A DNA stretch of 54,728 nt from Candidatus Thorarchaeota archaeon. Its GTDB lineage: Archaea; Asgardarchaeota; Thorarchaeia; Thorarchaeales; Thorarchaeaceae. A program made the position numbers and the translations under genes. Below the pieces are notes generated by a model. That model was not told the DNA's origin. It was given only the letters and a program-made list of their open reading frames with translations, and made no database searches. Below are positions 49,549 to 54,728 of this stretch, piece after piece. Position 1 is the first letter of the stretch; every line of letters starts with the position of its first letter. Where the stretch lies: NCBI GenBank assembly GCA_016933575.1, contig JAFGAR010000163.1, forward strand, positions 1 to 54,728. Reading direction: 5' to 3'.

Positions 49549-50256
49549 CTACCCTCTTACTTTTGCCTTGAGTTCTTTCTCTTTTCCCTTCTTAGGAGGC
49601 TCAAGCATTTTCAACATGATTGTATTCTCTTCATTCATCCAGATATCTATGAAATCTCTGGCATATAGAAACAATATTGAAAAGAAGACCCGGACAATCT
49701 CCTTTCGTGTATTGTTCATCAGTATGTCTGTGAATTTGACCACATCTCCAATCTTTAGGATGCGTTTCAGGTCATCATACACATCAGCAATGGTTTCCTC
49801 GATATTTGCTTGGTCTATATCCATTGTAAAAGTGAGTGGTTCGACCTTTACTCGTGCTTTATATTTTGTAGGTGTAGTTCTCTGTTTCTCTCCTTTGCTC
49901 AATACCTGATCCATTGCAACAAGTAACTCTTCAATTGTGACTCTTCTATTGGTGAGTCTGAAAGGAGGACGAATTAGTGGAATCTCAAATTCATCACCAT
50001 CATCGTCTTCCTCTGGAGGTAAAACCCCAAGAAGAACGAGTTCTCGTGTTTTTCGCATGAAAATGACTGAGGCTGAATAAAGTGCATTCCCGGATATTCT
50101 GAAGTCGATATCCCCAAGTCGTTTCATCTCGTTTAGGAATCCAACAACCAATTTTCCAACATCAACATTCCAAGGTTCAACTTTGTCTAGTTGCAGTACA
50201 TCTGTAAGCAGAATATAGGGTGGAGCTGTCCAGAAGGGGGCCTCATCATCCATCAT
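49549..50256 (-). CDS. scpA: Segregation and condensation protein ScpA (kleisin)
   Basis: 235-aa kleisin that bridges the SMC heads. N-terminal domain with KVEPWNVDVGKLVVGFLNEM, acidic linker (PPEEDDDGDEFE) and a C-terminal winged helix (VVKFTDILMNNTRKEIVRVFFSILFLY). The first ATG overlaps the smc stop codon (ATGA), so it is translationally coupled. A basic tail KKGKEKELKAK ends the protein. Confidence 0.9.
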   Translation of the reverse strand: MMDDEAPFWTAPPYILLTDVLQLDKVEPWNVDVGKLVVGFLNEMKRLGDIDFRISGNALYSASVIFMRKTRELVLLGVLPPEEDDDGDEFEIPLIRPPFRLTNRRVTIEELLVAMDQVLSKGEKQRTTPTKYKARVKVEPLTFTMDIDQANIEETIADVYDDLKRILKIGDVVKFTDILMNNTRKEIVRVFFSILFLYARDFIDIWMNEENTIMLKMLEPPKKGKEKELKAKVRG

Positions 50257-53200
50257 GCCTCTGCTTCGGCCTCCTCTAAATCAACAGAAACTATCTTGGA
50301 AATACCATCTTGATTTGCAACTCCAATAAGGAGGTCTGCCTTTCGTACGGTAGTGTCTCGTAATGACACCACAATGAATTGAGAAGCTTTTGCCATCTCT
50401 GATATGAGCAGAGCTACATTATGAGCATTTACGTTGTCTAATGCAGCATCAATCTCGTCGAATACATAGAAACTGGCTGGATTATACATCTGTATCGCAA
50501 ATATTAACGCAAGACCTGTAAGTGTCTTTTCTCCGCCACTCATTGCATCTAGGGTCACAAGATCCTTGCCGCTCGGCTTTGACCTTACAGTTATGCCTCC
50601 CATTAATGGATGTTCTGGGGTTTCTAGCATGAGACTACCCTCTCCGTCCGGAGACAATTTTGCAAACACCTTCGAGAAATTGTCTGCAATCTCATTGTAT
50701 ACAGTAAGGAATTTTTGCGTCTTTTCTGCTTCAAGTTCCTCCATGAAGGCGAGAATCTCTTTCCGTTCGTTCTCAAGTTTTGTCTTTTTATCTACAATCT
50801 CATCATACTTTTCGCGTTCAAGTTCATAATCTGTGAGAGCTTTTAGATTTACAGGACCCATTGCTTCTAACTCTCTCTCAATCTCCTTAATTTTCTCTTC
50901 AATCTCCTCTAGCTCTCGATAGGTAAGCTCTCGTTCATCTTTCCTGTCCTCAAGAGCTTCTTCTACTTCAGTTAATTCACCAAGTTCCGCGATAAATGCG
51001 ACAATATCAGTATCAAGACGGTTCTGCTCTGTCTGCAATCGATAGACTGCTTTCTCATTGGATGTCTGAGCCTCGCGGATTTCCTCATGCCGGAGTCTGT
51101 AGTTTCTCAAGGTCTCTTTCAATTCTAATTGATACACGCGCTTATCTTTCACAGCCTCATCAATTCTCTCGCGTTCATTCTTTAATTTCAGGAACTCCTC
51201 TTCTCGCTCAGTCAGTCGCAGTTGATGCCGATTCACTTGCTCCTCTAGACCTGGGATGAACGCATCAATTGCATGAATTTTAGACTCCAAATCGATAGCT
51301 TTTGGACCCAAGCGTTCGTCAAGAGCAACCCTTACAGAGGTAAGATCGCTGTTCAACTTCTCACGTTGTTTTTGATATTGCTCTAAAACTTCCTTTAGAT
51401 CTTTGATATCTTGATTCAGTTTTGCAGAATCTGATTTTGTTAGTTCCTCATTGCAATGGTCCCGTTGAGCCATGACCCGTTCGCGTTGGGTTGTTAGTTC
51501 ACTGTCCCGTTGTTGAAGACTTGTGATTTGTGTTTCGAGTTCGCTGATTGTAAGGTTTGCCTTCTTAATTCTATCATTCAGTGTTTTGGATCTGTTCTCT
51601 TGTTCTTCTAATCGTTCTTCGAGTTTCTCAAGTTCAATTCTAGCCCTATAGTTTGTCTTTGCTAGTTCTTGAGCCTCTCCTTCCAGGGTCCTTCGTTGTT
51701 TTCTGAGAGTGTCTTGTTTCTCACGAAGGTCTGCCAATATTTTCTCAAGTCCTTCCAGTCGTTCTGAAATCTCTGGGCTAGTGTCTTCAACCTGCAATGA
51801 CAATCCTGCGGAGGCTCTCTGATAATAACCTCCTGTCATTAGACCAGAACGCTCTACGAGGTCACCCTCTAGAGAAACTGCCCGTTGCCCCTTGAATCCG
51901 AGTTGTTTCGCAGTATCGAAATCCTGAGTAACTATCGTGTCTGAAAATACAAACTCAAAGGCGGGTTGCATCTTCGCGTCAAATTTGACGAGATTAAGTG
52001 CAAAATCTATCACACCATTCTCCTTTGGAAGTTTTCCTGGTGGCTGGGTCTTTATCTTATCCAAGGGAATAAAGGATGCTCGACCGATATGCTCCCGTTT
52101 CAAAACATCTACACATTCTGTGGCTACCTTATCATTCTCGACAACGATATACGAAAGTCTGTTTCCTCCCGCAATTTCCATGGCTACTGCATAGTCAGGA
52201 TCTATTGTGCCTAATTCTGCAACAGTTCCATGAATTCCTTGAATTTCTCCTTCATTTCTAAGTTCTAATATTCTAGCTAATGCACGTCGTCTCTTTAGGA
52301 AGGCATCTTCGGCTTCTTTCAGAGCGTCCTGTCGTGCCTGAGTTTTGATTAATTCCTCTCGGGTCGAACGAACAATCTTGGCGGATTCGTTCACTTCTGC
52401 ATCTATTGTTGAAAGACGATTTGATACCTCATCAAACTCTTTTTTCTTTGCCTCTTCAAGTGCTTCATCTTTCTCTAATGCATTCCTTCTTTCAGGAATG
52501 ACTTCTCTCAATTCCTTTAGATCTGTTGTAGTCTTCTCAAGACTGTCATTGGAGTCTCTTACTTCCTCATATGCAAGCCCTAGTTCGCGATTATCTGACT
52601 TTATGGCCGATCGTACTTCTGAAACGCCTTCATCGAGAGCTCGCAGTTGATTGTTAAGATCTTGAAGTCGCAGAGTAGTCTCATAATAGGTAGTCTGTTC
52701 TTTCTGAGCACGCTCTTCCATCCTGATGATCTGGGCGGATGTATTTGCAATCTCCCTCTCTAAAGTGCTTAATTCATCACTCTTGCCTTTCATCAATTGT
52801 TCATTATGATGCATTTCGTCTTGAGTGAGTTCCAATTCGTTCTGAAAAGATTCTCTCTCACTAATAGCTTTATCATATTCTGTCTGGGCTCTCTCCAGAT
52901 CTGACCTCACATGATTGACAGCTGCAGAAACAATTCCATACTGCTCAGATACTCTGGCAGAGTCACCACCTGTTATTTGATCAATCTCATGATCAATTGT
53001 GTCAATCTCTGTTTCTGTTGTTTCAATTCCCGTTTCGACTGTTGCGAGTTCTTTTGTTAGGCTTTCTGCCTCTTCAGCTCGTTGGGCTAAGGTCTCATTG
53101 ATTGTATTGATTCGTAATTTGCCCTTTATTGCACTCCATGCTAAGATATCAATTCTATGTTTTTCTATCTGACTGTTCAAGCCCCTGTATCGGAGAGCAT

Positions 53201-53864
53201 CCGATCTTTCCTCTCCAAGTTTCTCAAGTTGACGTCTACGTTCCTGAAGTTGTGTATCAACTTTTCCCAGATTGGTTTCGCTCTCTGCAAGTTTCTTGAG
53301 TGCTCGATCCTTTTGTTCATCATATGCTGAGATACCTGCAATCTCTTCAATCATCTTTCGCCTTTCTATGGGGCTCACCTTGACCATTTGAGCAATCTCG
53401 CCTTGGAGAACTAGATTGTACCCGTTGGGATCTACTCCTACAGCACCCAATACATCAAGAACTGCACTTCGTGTTACAACTTTGTTGTTAATTCGACAGA
53501 CAGACTTCCCTGAGTCATCAAGTTCCCGCTCTATGACAACGCGATCTGCATCAACCTGTAACTTCCTGTCAGCATTATTGAAATGGAGTTCAACCACTGC
53601 TGATTTTGCCTTTGGCGGCATATTGGGTTTTGGCGGTGAATAGAGTAAGTCCGAAAAGACCGTTGCACGGAGGGTCTTGGCACTTAGCTGACCTAGGACA
53701 AACAGAACAGCATCAATAACATTCGACTTTCCTGAGCCGTTAGGACCCACAATGCACGTAAAACCGGGATTGAACTTGATTGTGACCGTGTCTCGGCCAA
53801 ATGATTTGAAGCCCTTGCATACTAGCTTCTCTATATACACCAAGTCCCGTACCCTTCCCGGCAA
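50253..53864 (-). CDS. smc: Chromosome segregation protein SMC
   Basis: 1203-aa condensin ATPase. N-terminal head with Walker A GPNGSGKSN (40-48), long coiled coil, hinge (about 520-680, GIHGTVAELGTIDPDYAVAM), second coiled coil, and C-terminal head with signature LDAMSGGEKTLTG and Walker B FYVFDEIDAALDN. TTG 53864 opens the frame; GTG 53840 would give the usual SMC start YIEKLVCKGFKSFG and is a credible alternative. A TATA-like TGTATAACA lies near 53900. First gene of the smc-scpA-scpB operon. Confidence 0.96.
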   Translation of the reverse strand: MPGRVRDLVYIEKLVCKGFKSFGRDTVTIKFNPGFTCIVGPNGSGKSNVIDAVLFVLGQLSAKTLRATVFSDLLYSPPKPNMPPKAKSAVVELHFNNADRKLQVDADRVVIERELDDSGKSVCRINNKVVTRSAVLDVLGAVGVDPNGYNLVLQGEIAQMVKVSPIERRKMIEEIAGISAYDEQKDRALKKLAESETNLGKVDTQLQERRRQLEKLGEERSDALRYRGLNSQIEKHRIDILAWSAIKGKLRINTINETLAQRAEEAESLTKELATVETGIETTETEIDTIDHEIDQITGGDSARVSEQYGIVSAAVNHVRSDLERAQTEYDKAISERESFQNELELTQDEMHHNEQLMKGKSDELSTLEREIANTSAQIIRMEERAQKEQTTYYETTLRLQDLNNQLRALDEGVSEVRSAIKSDNRELGLAYEEVRDSNDSLEKTTTDLKELREVIPERRNALEKDEALEEAKKKEFDEVSNRLSTIDAEVNESAKIVRSTREELIKTQARQDALKEAEDAFLKRRRALARILELRNEGEIQGIHGTVAELGTIDPDYAVAMEIAGGNRLSYIVVENDKVATECVDVLKREHIGRASFIPLDKIKTQPPGKLPKENGVIDFALNLVKFDAKMQPAFEFVFSDTIVTQDFDTAKQLGFKGQRAVSLEGDLVERSGLMTGGYYQRASAGLSLQVEDTSPEISERLEGLEKILADLREKQDTLRKQRRTLEGEAQELAKTNYRARIELEKLEERLEEQENRSKTLNDRIKKANLTISELETQITSLQQRDSELTTQRERVMAQRDHCNEELTKSDSAKLNQDIKDLKEVLEQYQKQREKLNSDLTSVRVALDERLGPKAIDLESKIHAIDAFIPGLEEQVNRHQLRLTEREEEFLKLKNERERIDEAVKDKRVYQLELKETLRNYRLRHEEIREAQTSNEKAVYRLQTEQNRLDTDIVAFIAELGELTEVEEALEDRKDERELTYRELEEIEEKIKEIERELEAMGPVNLKALTDYELEREKYDEIVDKKTKLENERKEILAFMEELEAEKTQKFLTVYNEIADNFSKVFAKLSPDGEGSLMLETPEHPLMGGITVRSKPSGKDLVTLDAMSGGEKTLTGLALIFAIQMYNPASFYVFDEIDAALDNVNAHNVALLISEMAKASQFIVVSLRDTTVRKADLLIGVANQDGISKIVSVDLEEAEAEA

Positions 53865-54031
53865 ATTTCATTAGTTTAGGCGTGTCTGTGTGTTATTCCG
53901 ATGTTATACAGTCCTAAATACCATTGGTATGACCACGGTAATACCCAAGCCACATTTGGATATATCTCTGTGGCACTCGTTTCCATTTCACAAAGGGCAA
54001 AAAAGTGTAGCTCTGGCGGCGTGGTTGAATC

Positions 54032-54400
54032 CTATTTACCCAATATGTTGAGTAATGACCGGCGTAAGGCTATTCTAAGAAGCCCCATGGACTCGCGAGC
54101 TCCTTCACCTGCCACTGCGGCCATAACAAGCTTGACATCGCCAAGAATTATGACATATCCATGATCTGAGGCAATGCTCACTTCTTTCAGGCCTCCCTTA
54201 TCAAGTCCTGCGGCTAGTTGTGAGGAATTAGCTGCAATTTTCACCGCAAGGTCCGCGACATCAGAGTGTTTGATACCTCCAGTTATCATGTGGCCAAAAA
54301 GCACCTTTCCTTTAGCATCGCAGACAATTATTCCTTGAAGGTCTGCATTACTTGCCATAGTCTCTGCAATAATCTCTTCAATCTTAGCCTGATCTACCAT
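54032..54400 (-). CDS. Roadblock/LC7 domain protein
   Basis: 122-aa single-domain protein with the Roadblock layout: helix, then LQGIIVCDAKGKVLFGH, then a long helix and EVSIASDHGYVIILGDVKLVMAAVA. Such proteins dimerise and regulate small Ras/Rag-type GTPases; they are many in Asgard archaea, and also found elsewhere. GGAGG lies 12 nt before the ATG and TTTATATC (54460-54467) is a TATA box with about 35 nt of leader. No GTPase gene is adjacent. Confidence 0.85.
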   Translation of the reverse strand: MVDQAKIEEIIAETMASNADLQGIIVCDAKGKVLFGHMITGGIKHSDVADLAVKIAANSSQLAAGLDKGGLKEVSIASDHGYVIILGDVKLVMAAVAGEGARESMGLLRIALRRSLLNILGK

Positions 54401-54641
54401 CTGTACGTTTTCCTCCTTGGAGGTCCAGAATGTCTACTTATGTTTTGAGAGCTGAAGTCTTTATATCTTATCCGCTAGACTACTATACTCAGCAAAGTAG
54501 TACATACTCTGGGGAAAGAGCGTCGATTGACTTAAAACCTCTCACGTGAAGGTTGGCCGAATAATTTTGGAGGCTATGAATTAATGCCTATGTTTTCTTA
54601 AACTTGGACTGTTCAGAACTATGTCAAATCTGACAACCTCA
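54401..54641. other. Intergenic region before the CRISPR edge
   Basis: 241 bp with the Roadblock promoter at its left end and an otherwise AT-rich stretch up to the first CRISPR repeat. No cas gene or frame seen. Confidence 0.5.
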
Positions 54642-54728
54642 GTTTCAACACAACATTAGTTCTTCTCAAACAAAAGAGGAAAGGCAGGATGGAAATGGTC
54701 GAGATTCGTTTCAACACAACATTAGTTC
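54642..54728. CRISPR. Edge of a CRISPR array (one full repeat, one spacer, one cut repeat)
   Basis: The 21 bases GTTTCAACACAACATTAGTT-C recur exactly at 54642-54662 and at 54708-54728, 66 bp apart, and the second copy is cut by the window end. The full repeat is probably 30 nt (54642-54671, ending TTCTCAAAC), leaving a 36-nt spacer (54672-54707). On the minus strand the repeat starts GTTTGAG and ends GTTGAAAC, as many archaeal type I/III repeats do. That orientation puts the leader beyond the right end, so this is the leader-distal (oldest) end. The array continues outside the window. Confidence 0.8.

Noticed and set aside
54401..54641. CRISPR leader to the left of the first repeat
   Set aside because: The region is AT-rich, but the repeat's GTTGAAAC end on the minus strand indicates transcription from the right, so this should be the trailer side.

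Overview
The window reads as chromosomal DNA of an archaeon. Archaeal markers are a 20S proteasome beta subunit, ribosomal protein S8e, Trm5, TYW1, CTP-dependent riboflavin kinase, isopentenyl phosphate kinase, archaeal-type ProRS, RtcA, translin, Nog1-type GTPase, NFACT, leaderless genes with TATA boxes, and tRNA introns with bulge-helix-bulge (BHB) splice motifs. A stand-alone Roadblock/LC7 protein and a possible EMC6/Rab5IP-like membrane protein are compatible with an Asgard archaeon (Thorarchaeota-like). That placement is inference; there is no rRNA in the window to settle it.

Layout. 0.1-6.5 kb: peroxiredoxin, a polyprenol-kinase-like membrane protein next to isopentenyl phosphate kinase, a glycosyltransferase, a predicted nucleotidyltransferase, Trm5 and a DUF371 protein. 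6.6-14.4 kb: Pcm, the minus-strand cluster TYW1-translin-RbkR, a B12/radical SAM protein with a proteasome beta subunit that lacks its catalytic Thr, Nog1-like GTPase, RtcA and NadM. 14.5-21.4 kb: ProRS, a 2-hydroxyacid dehydrogenase, a MutS-related ATPase coupled to a Vps29/YfcE-like phosphodiesterase, and small proteins. 21.6-31.6 kb is the accessory-like part: membrane proteins of unknown function, two tandem micro-genes (33 and 29 codons) missed by length cut-offs, two related 3-TM proteins, a tRNA-Asn gene interrupted by five introns, then a wHTH protein divergent from a SIR2-like protein and a nucleotidyltransferase-like protein, a ZIP transporter, a tRNA-Met with one non-canonical intron, and tRNA-Glu. 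31.6-44.3 kb: NadC, AMMECR1, dihydroorotase, two CBS proteins, NFACT/RqcH, a prepilin-peptidase-like protein, two-subunit fumarase and a soluble thiol:fumarate-reductase-like pair. 44.3-54.4 kb: unknown proteins, a lysine-rich HEAT protein, HypA, S8e, HypE, the scpB-scpA-smc operon and a Roadblock protein. The last 87 bases hold the edge of a CRISPR array.

Themes. RNA maturation is heavily represented: tRNAs with BHB introns, Trm5 plus TYW1 (wyosine at G37), RtcA, translin. Fumarase plus the fumarate reductase pair suggest malate-fumarate-succinate interconversion without a membrane anchor. Several genes end in hairpin plus T-tract structures resembling bacterial intrinsic terminators. The most unusual items are the five-intron tRNA-Asn, the tandem micro-genes and the Thr1-to-Ala proteasome beta subunit.
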